The position numbers and the translations under genes were made by a program. Shown in pieces: positions 43,001-50,977 of a stretch of DNA of 64,000 nt. The stretch's first letter is position 1. Every line of letters begins with the position of its first letter. Below the pieces are notes generated by a model that was not told the DNA's origin, did no database searches, and saw only the letters and a program-made list of their open reading frames with translations. Source of the stretch: Phytobacter diazotrophicus (GTDB taxonomy: Bacteria > Pseudomonadota > Gammaproteobacteria > Enterobacterales > Enterobacteriaceae). The DNA is taken from NCBI GenBank assembly GCA_004346725.1, contig SMDE01000016.1:1-64000 (forward strand). The letters are read 5' to 3'.

Positions 43001-43516
43001 ATCACTACCAGTGACGTCCGTCAGCATCTTGCTGAACATCTGACACGCCTGTGGCGTTATGGGCTGGTTCTGTCGCGTAACCGCGAGGTTGCCGAAGAAC
43101 TGGTTCAGTCTACCTGTGTCCGCGCGCTTGAAAAAAGCGCGCAGTTTACCCCCGGCACACGCATCGACAGTTGGTTATTCACTATCCTGCATTCCATCTG
43201 GATTTCAGAGGTGCGCGCCCGCCGGGTGCGCCTGGGGCAGGGGTTTGTCGAAAGCGATGAATTACTGGCACCGGAGACGAATGAACAGGATGAGGCTCGC
43301 CTGCACTATGGGAAAATTATGCAGTACGTGAGCGTCTTGCCGGAAGCACAGCGCAATGCGGTATTTCTGGTGTATGTCGAAGGTTTTACCTATCAGGAAG
43401 CGGCGGATACCTTGTCTGTCCCGATTGGCACTATCATGAGCCGGCTGGCTACGGCAAGAGCGAAAATCGTCCAGCTTATTCACACGCCGCACCCTGTTCA
43501 GGAGAAGCGATATTGA
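43001..43516 (+). CDS. ECF RNA polymerase sigma factor, apparent ATC start
   Basis: ECF-type sigma factor of 171 aa if translated from ATC 43001. Region 2 is complete (HLTRLWRYGLVLSRNREVAE, then STCVRALEKSAQFTPGTRID and SWLFTILHSIW), and region 4 has the helix-turn-helix GFTYQEAADTLSVPIGTIMS near residue 130. No ATG, GTG or TTG precedes region 2 in this frame; the first is GTG 43211, which would remove region 2. ATC 43001 lies exactly seven bases after GAGGA, where a start codon belongs, and reads ITTSDVRQ. A single ATG-to-ATC change would explain it. Translation should be weak. It is cotranscribed with the TPR gene and overlaps the anti-sigma start. Confidence 0.75.
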   Translation: MTTSDVRQHLAEHLTRLWRYGLVLSRNREVAEELVQSTCVRALEKSAQFTPGTRIDSWLFTILHSIWISEVRARRVRLGQGFVESDELLAPETNEQDEARLHYGKIMQYVSVLPEAQRNAVFLVYVEGFTYQEAADTLSVPIGTIMSRLATARAKIVQLIHTPHPVQEKRY

Positions 43517-44310
43517 AATCAATAAGATTTACAGCACCGTACAGCGATGAGGCGATAGTGGCCTGGCTGGATGGCGAAATGCAGGCAACTGATGCAGAGC
43601 GCTTTGAGGTCGCGCTTGGTCAGGATGAACAACTGGCTGCACGAACCGAAATGTTAAGGCTTAACCAGACAGACATTGCCAGTGCCTTCGCGCCACTTCT
43701 GAATGAGGCTCCGCACTCTCGCCTGGAGGCGCAACTGGCCAATGTGCTCGCCCAACCTCCAGAAACCGCAGTCAGAGCAACGGGCGTCAGCCGACGTGCG
43801 CTGATCGCCGCCTCACTCAGTTTTCTGGTAATCGGCTCAGGGCTGGGCTATCTGGCACGCCCGGCAACGCGGGCGCAGGGGGAGAGCGAAAAAATTCGTG
43901 ACCTCGAAGCACAGTATATGTCTTTGTACAGTGCGGAAACGTTGCTGGATGCGGACAGTTCTCCATCAGCCTTGCAGCGTGGATTAACGCGTACTGCGCA
44001 AGACATAGGTTTGCAGGCGAATGAGCAGCAACTTGTGTTGAGCGGGGCAGAGCTGAAAATGGTGCGAATGCTGCGCTATGACAGCACCTCGATTGCACAA
44101 ATCGCCTGGATGCATGCCGATTACGGCCCGATGGCGCTGTGTATTTCACCGGATAGTAAGCCCGCCAGCCCGGAATTGAATCACGAGCAACGCCATAAGA
44201 TGAATCTCGTCTGGTGGCACTCCGGAAGATACCAGTTTGTGTTGATTGGCCGTAACCCTGTATCCCAGTTGAAGCAAAACGCACTGACGTTGCAGGCTGC
44301 GCTTTCATAG
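43513..44310 (+). CDS. Membrane anti-sigma factor
   Basis: Anti-sigma factor of 265 aa. The N-terminal cytoplasmic domain starts YSDEAIVAWLDGEMQATDAE, a pattern of anti-sigma proteins that hold ECF factors; a single membrane helix follows (SRRALIAASLSFLVIGSGLG near residue 95), and the remainder is periplasmic. Translation begins at TTG 43513, overlapping the sigma stop codon (TTGA), behind GGAGA. Coupled translation keeps it in balance with the sigma factor. If the sigma gene is poorly translated, the anti-sigma factor would also fall, because coupling depends on upstream ribosomes. Confidence 0.85.
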   Translation: MKSIRFTAPYSDEAIVAWLDGEMQATDAERFEVALGQDEQLAARTEMLRLNQTDIASAFAPLLNEAPHSRLEAQLANVLAQPPETAVRATGVSRRALIAASLSFLVIGSGLGYLARPATRAQGESEKIRDLEAQYMSLYSAETLLDADSSPSALQRGLTRTAQDIGLQANEQQLVLSGAELKMVRMLRYDSTSIAQIAWMHADYGPMALCISPDSKPASPELNHEQRHKMNLVWWHSGRYQFVLIGRNPVSQLKQNALTLQAALS

Positions 44311-44355
44311 CAAAAGAGAGACGCCGGCATGCCAGTAAAGGGCTGCCGGGTATGC

Positions 44356-44934
44356 TTATACCGCCTGATGTGGGCGGGCCTGAATCTCAATATTGATTGT
44401 CACGTTGTCATCTACCAGCGTGGCGAAACTGTCCATATTGAATGCTGAGCGGGAAATCGTCGTTGAGGCGTGCAGGAAAAGGTTATCCGCCCCGGTGAGC
44501 CCGTTGTTCTTGCCTGGTATTGAGGCATCCAGAATGACCGGGCGCGAGATGTTCTTCACCGCCAGCGTGCCAAAAATGCGAAAATGACCCTGTCCCAGAG
44601 CCACCACGCGGCTGCTTATAAATGTGATGTTCGGATAACGTCCGGCGTCAAAAAAAAGGCTGCTTTTCATCTGCCAGGTTAACAGCCTGTTAGACGCCCT
44701 TAGCGTCGCCACCGGAATAGAAACATTGATATTATCGCCTTCTTCGTTTCCGCCATTGAGTGCAATATTCCCGCTCACATCTCCCAGGCTGGCCTCAGAA
44801 GTATCCCCAAAGGCATGCCAGGAGAGGGTGATCGTCGTTTTCTGCGTGTTGATACTGTAGTTAGCCGGGCTGGCACATACTGAAAAGGAACTGATGAATA
44901 ATACGAGGGCGAAAAAAGGCACGATACGCGTCAT
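44356..44934 (-). CDS. YceI-family periplasmic lipid-binding protein
   Basis: YceI-like lipocalin of 192 aa. A signal peptide (MTRIVPFFALVLFISSFSVC ending AS) is followed by NYSINTQKTTITLSWHAFGD, a typical YceI opening, and the barrel strands with FDAGRYPNITFISS near residue 105. YceI proteins bind polyisoprenoids in the periplasm. ATG 44934 follows AAGGA. It is convergent with the anti-sigma gene. Many genomes pair yceI with a cytochrome b561 gene, so it likely belongs with this cluster even though its cytochrome partner is broken. Confidence 0.87.
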   Translation of the reverse strand: MTRIVPFFALVLFISSFSVCASPANYSINTQKTTITLSWHAFGDTSEASLGDVSGNIALNGGNEEGDNINVSIPVATLRASNRLLTWQMKSSLFFDAGRYPNITFISSRVVALGQGHFRIFGTLAVKNISRPVILDASIPGKNNGLTGADNLFLHASTTISRSAFNMDSFATLVDDNVTINIEIQARPHQAV

Positions 44935-45216
44935 GTTGATGATCCTTGATGTGTTTAACGTGTAAACGCGCGAGCCGTGTTTTTTATTCGATTTTTGCTT
45001 CACATTGAGTGTGAGCAGCGTTAACGCGATCTGCTCTTTCAATGATTAACCCTGGCTGAGGTATGCGTTTTTCCTCAAAGGCAGTCTCTCTGTACGTGTG
45101 AACCCGGCAGTTTTTGTTTCAATAAAATGATGGGCAGGTATGTTAATCTTCACTGGTAGGTAAAGGTGCTGGTGTTATCTCTCATTCTTGATGTCAGGTC
45201 TTATGGAGTTTGCGCT

Positions 45217-45759
45217 ATGAGTTCTAAATTAATTGAGCCTCTGATGTCAGATTTATATTTTCTGGAGCCTTTGGATAAGTCCCATGCACATAAAATGTAT
45301 GCAGGCTTATGTATTATTGATGATTATAAGTATATACCGTCCAACCCACCTGCAAGTCTGGATGAGTTGACGGCACGTTATGAGAGAATATCGCAGCGTC
45401 ACTCCCCAGATAAAAGCGAAATATGGCTAAATTGGGTCATTATACATCGTAAATCTGGTGCGTACCTGGGGTATGTCCAGTCAACCATTATGGTTGATAA
45501 AGGGTGGGCATATATTGCTTATCATGTGTTTGGGAGATATCAAAAAAAAGGAATCGCAAAACAATGTGTACGGATGTTGATAGATTTTCTCTTTAATAAT
45601 TACACATTATCTCATGTTGATGCCCTGATTGACTCTCGTAACCTGGCCTCAATTGGTTTAGTGGAATCTTTGAAACTTAAAAAAATTAATGTTTTAAAAG
45701 ATGCGGATTTTTTTCAAAGGATCTACAAGCACCGAGTTTCATTACAGGATTTTTGCTAA
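45217..45759 (+). CDS. GNAT N-acetyltransferase
   Basis: Acetyltransferase of about 180 aa and strongly AT-rich. The GNAT core is seen as WLNWVIIHRKSGAYLGYVQS, then IAYHVFGRYQKKGIAKQCVR (acetyl-CoA loop R-Y-Q-K-K-G-I-A near residue 112) and SRNLASIGLVESLKLKK near 150. ATG 45217 follows GGAG. No partner genes; its composition differs from the adjacent sigma/anti-sigma operon, suggesting recent acquisition. Substrate unknown; the alanine or aminoglycoside type cannot be told. Confidence 0.8.
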   Translation: MSSKLIEPLMSDLYFLEPLDKSHAHKMYAGLCIIDDYKYIPSNPPASLDELTARYERISQRHSPDKSEIWLNWVIIHRKSGAYLGYVQSTIMVDKGWAYIAYHVFGRYQKKGIAKQCVRMLIDFLFNNYTLSHVDALIDSRNLASIGLVESLKLKKINVLKDADFFQRIYKHRVSLQDFC

Positions 45760-46195
45760 TGAATGGGCTATGGAGGTGTGAGTTTATTTTATAAGCATCA
45801 TTAATGAGAGTATGAAAGATAATGTATCGGCAAAGATGTATGGGATGTTCAACAACTTATTATTTGTTGAAATTTATAGCCATTCAGATAATGAAATATT
45901 GCTATTCGCTATGCCATTTTCCTCTGTCACGCGGTTTCATATAAAACCCGACTCATGAGTCGCCAGGGATTGAAGCCATGCGCAAAACCAGAACCTACGC
46001 CAACATAAGAAAAACATCAGACGTGATGACCTGAAAGGGATAATGTGGACGGCGTTCATGGCCAGGTATGCTTTATGAAGTCGCTTTAGCTAACGTATAA
46101 CATACCTGGCGTATATTTTCGTATGCCAGGGCATCAGAGCCCACGGCAAACATTTTCGGCGATCCTGGCAACCTCTCCCACAGGAAGTTTTTGAT
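45760..46195. other. Gene-free region with repeated CCAGGTATG-type elements
   Basis: About 436 bases without a credible gene. The right part contains three related elements: CCAGGTATG (46062-46070), its exact complement CATACCTGG (46101-46109), and GTATGCCAGG (46121-46130), making nested inverted repeats upstream of the DUF1003 gene. Function unknown. Confidence 0.55.
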
Positions 46196-46693
46196 ATGCA
46201 TACAGATAAAAAATTTCGGTTATATCGTCCCCTCAAGGGTATTACGCATACGTTTGGCGACGAGTGGTTTGCATTGAAAGCAGAGGCCTTCGCACGTTTT
46301 TTCGGCACGCCGACATTTCTGATTGGGCAGACATTCGCGGTGATCGTGTGGATTGTTCTGAACGTGGCAGGCGTCGTGAAGTTTGATCCCTATCCCTTTA
46401 TTTTGCTTAACCTGGCGTTCAGTATTCAGGCTGCTTATGCCGCCCCGTTGATCCTGCTGGCTCAAACCCGCCAGGCGGAGCGCGATCAGGCGCATGCGCT
46501 GGCCGATGCTCAACACCGCGAAGATCTGGACGAGGCAATGACGAAGCGCCAGATACTTGCCGAGGAGCAGTCGGCGCAACTGCTGGAATTGCTCAAACAA
46601 AATACCCAATTGACCGAGTTGACCCGGGAAATGGCCGAGCGTATCGAAGCACTCGCCTTGCAGCTTGCACAGCGTGAGCTTCACAAGCCGTAG
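46196..46693 (+). CDS. DUF1003 family membrane protein
   Basis: Inner-membrane protein of 165 aa. Two membrane helices (FLIGQTFAVIVWIVLNVAGV and ILLNLAFSIQAAYAAPLILL, the latter a DUF1003 hallmark after FDPYPF) are followed by a long, charged C-terminal helix with coiled-coil character (LLELLKQNTQLTELTREMAE). ATG follows CAGGAAG. The family is widespread and has no firm function. It stands alone before the ars operon. Confidence 0.88.
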   Translation: MHTDKKFRLYRPLKGITHTFGDEWFALKAEAFARFFGTPTFLIGQTFAVIVWIVLNVAGVVKFDPYPFILLNLAFSIQAAYAAPLILLAQTRQAERDQAHALADAQHREDLDEAMTKRQILAEEQSAQLLELLKQNTQLTELTREMAERIEALALQLAQRELHKP

Positions 46694-46809
46694 CCGTAAA
46701 TTTTCGTCTACGGGTGGACATGGGCTGCTATCGCAGCTAACCGGACATGTCCTCCTGTATAGCAAAGGTAACCTGCCAGGTGTGATCTTAAGCAGGCATA
46801 ACAGGCTAT

Positions 46810-46833
46810 ATACATTCGAATTATCGTATGTAT
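46810..46833. promoter_or_regulatory. Candidate ArsR operator
   Basis: ATACAT-N12-ATGTAT lies 55 bases before arsR, with TTCG and ATCG tracts inside. Dyad spacing of this kind suits a dimeric ArsR repressor. A second AT-rich palindrome (AACATATATGTT) lies between arsR and arsB at about 47252. Confidence 0.45.
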
Positions 46834-46887
46834 TATTGCTTTTCTTACGCCGAAGAGTACCCTGAATCAAAATAAGAAGGAGGAATA

Positions 46888-47238
46888 ATGGCGCTGACGG
46901 CCCTGCAGCTTTTCAAAAACCTGTCCGATGAAACTCGCCTGGGTATCGTGTTGCTACTCAGGGCGATGGGGGAGTTGTGTGTGTGCGATCTTTGCACGGC
47001 GCTGGATCAGTCACAGCCCAAGATCTCCCGTCATCTGGCAATGCTGCGGGAAAGCGGCCTGCTGCTGGACCGAAAGCAAGGGAAATGGGTTCACTATCGC
47101 TTGTCTCCGCATATTCCTTCGTGGGCTGCTCAGGTGATTGAGCAAGCCTGGTTAAGCCAACAGGACGAGGTACAGGTCATCGCCAGTAAGCTGGCTAAAG
47201 CAAATTGCTCTGGTAGCGGCAAGGCCATTTGCATCTAA
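46888..47238 (+). CDS. arsR: Arsenic-responsive repressor
   Basis: ArsR/SmtB winged-helix repressor of 116 aa. The arsenite-binding motif ELCVCDLC lies near residue 30 with the expected Cys-x-Cys-x2-Cys spacing, and the DNA-binding helix reads QPKISRHLAMLRESGLL. A strong ribosome site AAGGAGG precedes ATG 46888. First gene of arsRBC; it represses the operon until As(III) or Sb(III) binds. Confidence 0.95.
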   Translation: MALTALQLFKNLSDETRLGIVLLLRAMGELCVCDLCTALDQSQPKISRHLAMLRESGLLLDRKQGKWVHYRLSPHIPSWAAQVIEQAWLSQQDEVQVIASKLAKANCSGSGKAICI

Positions 47239-47289
47239 AAAATTTGTTTTAACATATATGTTTTTTCGAATGTGATTTTAGGGGGGGGT

Positions 47290-48579
47290 ATGTTACTGGC
47301 AGGTGCTATTTTTGTCCTGACCATTGTTTTGGTTATCTGGCACCCGAAGGGATTAGGCATCGGCTGGAGCGCCACGCTCGGCGCGGCACTGGCTTTGATT
47401 TCTGGCGTTGTACATTCAGGTGATATCCCGGCGGTGTGGCATATCGTCTGGAACGCGACGGCGACCTTTATTGCCGTGATTATCATCAGTCTCTTGCTTG
47501 ATGAGTCCGGCTTTTTTGAATGGGCGGCATTGCATGTTTCACGCTGGGGTAATGGCCGTGGCCGTTTGCTCTTTACGTATATCGTTCTGCTTGGCGCAGC
47601 GGTAGCGGCACTGTTTGCCAACGATGGTGCGGCATTAATTCTGACACCCATCGTCATTGCCATGCTGCTGGCATTAGGGTTCAGCAAAGGCACGACGCTG
47701 GCCTTCGTGATGGCTGCCGGGTTTATTGCCGATACTGCCAGCCTGCCGCTTATCGTCTCAAATCTGGTAAACATCGTATCGGCAGATTTCTTTGGGTTGG
47801 GGTTCACCGAATATGCATCGGTAATGGTCCCGGTCGATATCGCCGCTATTGTTGCCACCCTGGTGATGTTGCATCTGTTTTTTCGCAACGATATCCCGCC
47901 GGCCTACGATCTGGCCCGCCTTAAAAGACCGGCAAACGCGATTAAAGATCCGGCCACGTTTAAAACCGGCTGGGTTGTTTTACTCCTCCTGCTGGTGGGT
48001 TTTTTCGTCCTTGAACCGCTTGGTATTCCGGTCAGTGCAATTGCGGCAGTAGGGGCGGTCATCCTGTTTGCGGTCGCTAAGCGTGGTCATGCCATCAATA
48101 CCGGCAAAGTGTTACGTGGCGCGCCCTGGCAGATTGTAATTTTCTCGCTGGGGATGTATCTGGTGGTCTATGGTCTGCGTAACGCCGGATTAACGGAATC
48201 TCTCTCCGGCGTACTGAACGTACTGGCGGATAACGGGCTTTGGGCTGCGACCATGGGCACCGGATTCCTGACGGCTTTCTTCTCTTCCATCATGAACAAC
48301 ATGCCGACCGTGCTGGTTGGGGCTCTCTCTATTGATGGCAGCACCGCAACCGGCGTTATCAAAGAGGCGATGATCTATGCCAATGTCATTGGCTGCGATC
48401 TCGGGCCGAAAATTACCCCTATTGGTAGCCTGGCCACACTGCTGTGGCTGCATGTACTTTCACAGAAGAACATGACCATCACTTGGGGATATTATTTCCG
48501 CACCGGGATCATCATGACTCTGCCTGTGCTTTTTGTAACGCTGGCAGCGCTGGCGCTACGTCTCTCTTTCACTTTGTAA
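47290..48579 (+). CDS. arsB: Arsenite/antimonite efflux pump
   Basis: Inner-membrane arsenite exporter of 429 aa, the same length as E. coli ArsB, with about 12 helices. [19 protein letters not shown] opens the first helix, and [32 protein letters not shown] and [14 protein letters not shown] are family hallmarks. ATG 47290 follows a run of eight G residues (47281-47288), an unusual homopolymer as ribosome site; an ATG six codons upstream is less likely. With ArsC it completes arsenate detoxification. No arsA, arsD or arsH is present. Confidence 0.95.
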   Translation: MLLAGAIFVLTIVLVIWHPKGLGIGWSATLGAALALISGVVHSGDIPAVWHIVWNATATFIAVIIISLLLDESGFFEWAALHVSRWGNGRGRLLFTYIVLLGAAVAALFANDGAALILTPIVIAMLLALGFSKGTTLAFVMAAGFIADTASLPLIVSNLVNIVSADFFGLGFTEYASVMVPVDIAAIVATLVMLHLFFRNDIPPAYDLARLKRPANAIKDPATFKTGWVVLLLLLVGFFVLEPLGIPVSAIAAVGAVILFAVAKRGHAINTGKVLRGAPWQIVIFSLGMYLVVYGLRNAGLTESLSGVLNVLADNGLWAATMGTGFLTAFFSSIMNNMPTVLVGALSIDGSTATGVIKEAMIYANVIGCDLGPKITPIGSLATLLWLHVLSQKNMTITWGYYFRTGIIMTLPVLFVTLAALALRLSFTL

Positions 48580-48591
48580 TGAGATACTGAT

Positions 48592-49017
48592 ATGAGCAAC
48601 ATCACCATTTATCACAATCCGGCCTGCGGCACGTCGCGTAATACGCTGGAGATGATCCGCAATAGCGGTACTGAACCGACCGTTATCCATTATCTTGAGA
48701 CTCCACCGTCACGCGATGAACTTGTCAAACTCATTGCGGATATGGGGATCAGGGTACGGGAACTGCTGCGTAAAAATGTTGAGACGTATGAAGAACTGGG
48801 GCTTGCGGAAGATAAATTCACGGACGAGCAGTTAATCGACCTTATGTTGCAGCATCCGATCCTGATTAATCGCCCCATTGTGGTGACGCCGCTGGGGACG
48901 AAACTGTGCCGTCCTTCAGAAGTGGTGCTGGATATTCTCCCGGATGCGCAGAAAGGACCGTTTGCTAAAGAAGATGGCGAGAAGGTGATTGATGGGGCAG
49001 GTAAACGCCTGAAATAA
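48592..49017 (+). CDS. arsC: Arsenate reductase, glutaredoxin-linked
   Basis: ArsC of 141 aa reduces arsenate to arsenite using glutathione and glutaredoxin. The nucleophile Cys-12 lies in HNPACGTSRNTLE; the arginines that hold arsenate are visible in ELLRKN (near 60), INRPIV (near 94) and KLCRPSE (near 107), matching the E. coli R773 enzyme. It follows arsB by 12 bases. The product arsenite is exported by ArsB. Confidence 0.95.
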   Translation: MSNITIYHNPACGTSRNTLEMIRNSGTEPTVIHYLETPPSRDELVKLIADMGIRVRELLRKNVETYEELGLAEDKFTDEQLIDLMLQHPILINRPIVVTPLGTKLCRPSEVVLDILPDAQKGPFAKEDGEKVIDGAGKRLK

Positions 49018-49023
49018 ATCTGA

Positions 49024-49043
49024 AAGGGGGCAGAGGTCCCCTT
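49024..49043 (+). terminator. Possible arsRBC terminator
   Basis: AAGGGG-N8-CCCCTT forms a 6-bp stem 6 bases after arsC. The T-run is missing (ATGATGA follows), so the call is weak. Confidence 0.4.
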
Positions 49044-49291
49044 ATGATGACTTCGCCATTCCTTCCTGCCGCTCTTTCCGGTACGGCTCATCGCGTCAGT
49101 GTACAGGCACTATTACCGCGCAAACTGTTTCTGGCATATTAATACTCTGCAACGAAATTACATGATATTAAGCTCGCTTAATTTATTGATAAAAAACAAT
49201 AAAATCAATATCCACGCCATGTGTTAATAAGGAAATTCTTAAAAGGAATTATAAATTGTAAAATTTATACATTGCTTAAAAAGGGCTTGAT

Positions 49292-50539
49292 ATGCTGTTG
49301 CTCTCTGGGAGAGAACAAGACAGGAAAAAAATCATGCTTTTAAATGAAAAAGCTGCCCCTTATGAAAAAGAATATAGGGTTAAGCGGCATGGCAATAAGA
49401 GCATTAAAAATATATTTCTTAAAAGTGATCGCCGTTTTACGAATTATATGGGTCTAAATTTTAGAAACGCTGATTTTGCTGGTGAAGATCTGTCATTTAG
49501 TGATCTGAGAAATGCCGATTTTTCATATGCATGTTTACGCGGAGCAAATCTTAGCTATTGTTCTTTGAAAGGGGCAATCTTTGATTATGCCAATTGTTAT
49601 GGTGTGAACTTTACGGAAAGCGATCCTGAAAATGCGAGCTTTTACAAAACGGTTTCCGAGTCAGACGCGTTATCTGATTCCGTAGTAAAACCCAATCTGC
49701 TGGTTTCCATCTATATGCCCACGTGGAACAGAGAGGAATTAGCAAAGCGCGCTGTTGAATCGATCCTGAAACAGGAATACGAGAACTGGGAGTTGATCAT
49801 TGTTGATGATTTCTCTCCCAATTTCCTTAACCTTCAAGGGTTTATTGAGGGTCTGGCGGACCCTCGCATAAAATATATCAGAAATGATTATAACTCCGGC
49901 GCTTGTGCTGTGAGAAATCAGGCGATTACGCTTGCGAATGGTTATTTTATCACTGGCATTGACGATGATGACGAGTGGTTGCCAAACCGTCTCACATCCT
50001 TTCTTAAGGAACAACACAAACTGAATCAGCATGCATTTTTATATGCCGATGATTATATTTGTGATGCATCAGGTTATCTCTCGCTGGAGAGTTTAAGGCT
50101 TTATCCAAAACCCGATTATAACCAGCAATTATTTAACAAAAAGAATATCGTCGGAAATCAGGTTTTCACCTTAACATCGCGTTTGCAAACTGTCCTTTTT
50201 GATACGCAGCTTGCCGCAGCGCAGGATTATGATGCATTTTACCGACTGGCAGAGCAATATGGCGGACCGTTTAAACTGAATCTTGCCACGCAAATTCTTT
50301 ATGTAAACCACGGTGAAGTAAGAATAACCGCTTCCAGGAAGAAATTTTCGGGCTATTTCTCTTTTTATAAAAAACATAGCGATAAGTTCGACAAGACAAG
50401 CAAGAAGTACCAACTTTTCACACTTTACTATATTCGCAAAAAACCGATGTCTTTTCGGGTTTTTAGAAGCTTACTGTGCTTACGCAACGTTAAGCGTTAC
50501 ATGATGCTGCAAACTGTGTTTAAGGATAAGAAATTCTAA
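49292..50539 (+). CDS. Pentapeptide-repeat / family 2 glycosyltransferase fusion
   Basis: A 415-aa protein (401 from ATG 49334, which has the better ribosome site AGGA). Residues about 45-115 are pentapeptide repeats of the A(D/N)LxX kind (FRNADFAGEDLSFSD and LRNADFSYACLRGANLSYCS). From about residue 137 a GT2 GT-A domain begins: VSIYMPTWNREELAKRAVES, IIVDDFSPN and the metal site TGIDDDDEWLP near 228 are the usual nucleotide-sugar and DxD elements. The C-terminus is basic and lacks membrane helices. Its AT-rich DNA stands out from the ars and siderophore neighbours, and it has no operon partner. The repeat domain may bind an acceptor or partner; the sugar and acceptor are unknown. Confidence 0.85.
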   Translation: MLLLSGREQDRKKIMLLNEKAAPYEKEYRVKRHGNKSIKNIFLKSDRRFTNYMGLNFRNADFAGEDLSFSDLRNADFSYACLRGANLSYCSLKGAIFDYANCYGVNFTESDPENASFYKTVSESDALSDSVVKPNLLVSIYMPTWNREELAKRAVESILKQEYENWELIIVDDFSPNFLNLQGFIEGLADPRIKYIRNDYNSGACAVRNQAITLANGYFITGIDDDDEWLPNRLTSFLKEQHKLNQHAFLYADDYICDASGYLSLESLRLYPKPDYNQQLFNKKNIVGNQVFTLTSRLQTVLFDTQLAAAQDYDAFYRLAEQYGGPFKLNLATQILYVNHGEVRITASRKKFSGYFSFYKKHSDKFDKTSKKYQLFTLYYIRKKPMSFRVFRSLLCLRNVKRYMMLQTVFKDKKF

Positions 50540-50858
50540 AACGTTACGGGCAAGCCGTTGCGTATGATCAGTCAGCATCGTCATCTCAAGCTTACTGGGG
50601 CTTAACAATCACGATCACCGCTTTCTGGATGAGCGCCTCAGCAGGGACGCTATTCTCAATATCTCATTCACGCCGGATGTCGCGACCCGCTATTGCGGGT
50701 CACGCTGTTGTCCGCCATTGAGCGTCGCCCGATCCTCAATCTGTAGAAAAACCTTTTAGCGCAGCGCAGGAAATGCAGCGGTGCTAGCCGCCAGTGAGGC
50801 TTCATATGCGCCTGCGTAATGGGTCAACCGTGCATTGCGCAAAAATTCGCATCTCTTC

Positions 50859-50886
50859 TTTACATTTCATTCATGATATTGATAAT
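50859..50886 (+). promoter_or_regulatory. Sigma-70 promoter of the TonB receptor operon
   Basis: TTTACA and GATAAT are separated by 16 bases. The -10 lies inside the Fur box, so Fur with iron would block RNA polymerase directly. Confidence 0.6.
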
Positions 50887-50893
50887 CATTATC
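50875..50893 (+). promoter_or_regulatory. Fur box
   Basis: GATATTGATAATCATTATC matches the 19-base Fur consensus at 18 positions. It lies 85 bases before the TonB receptor start, so the operon should be repressed in iron-replete cells. Confidence 0.85.
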
Positions 50894-50977
50894 AAAATAT
50901 TTCTTATTGTTGTTATTTGTTTCTTTTACGGAATGATCCCCAAAAAAGATGGGGAATAATGATTGAGGGTTGTTTGC

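Larger units (their letters stand above)
50540..50977. promoter_or_regulatory. Control region of the siderophore uptake operon
   Basis: About 440 non-coding bases. It contains a strong hairpin GACCCGC-TATT-GCGGGTC at 50684-50701 (T-run absent), the TTTACA-16-GATAAT promoter at 50859-50886, and a Fur box overlapping that -10. I see no gene. Confidence 0.7.

Noticed and set aside
43211-43516. Sigma factor starting at GTG 43211
   Set aside because: This start would remove all of region 2, whose sequence is fully preserved in the same frame upstream and preceded by a proper ribosome site.
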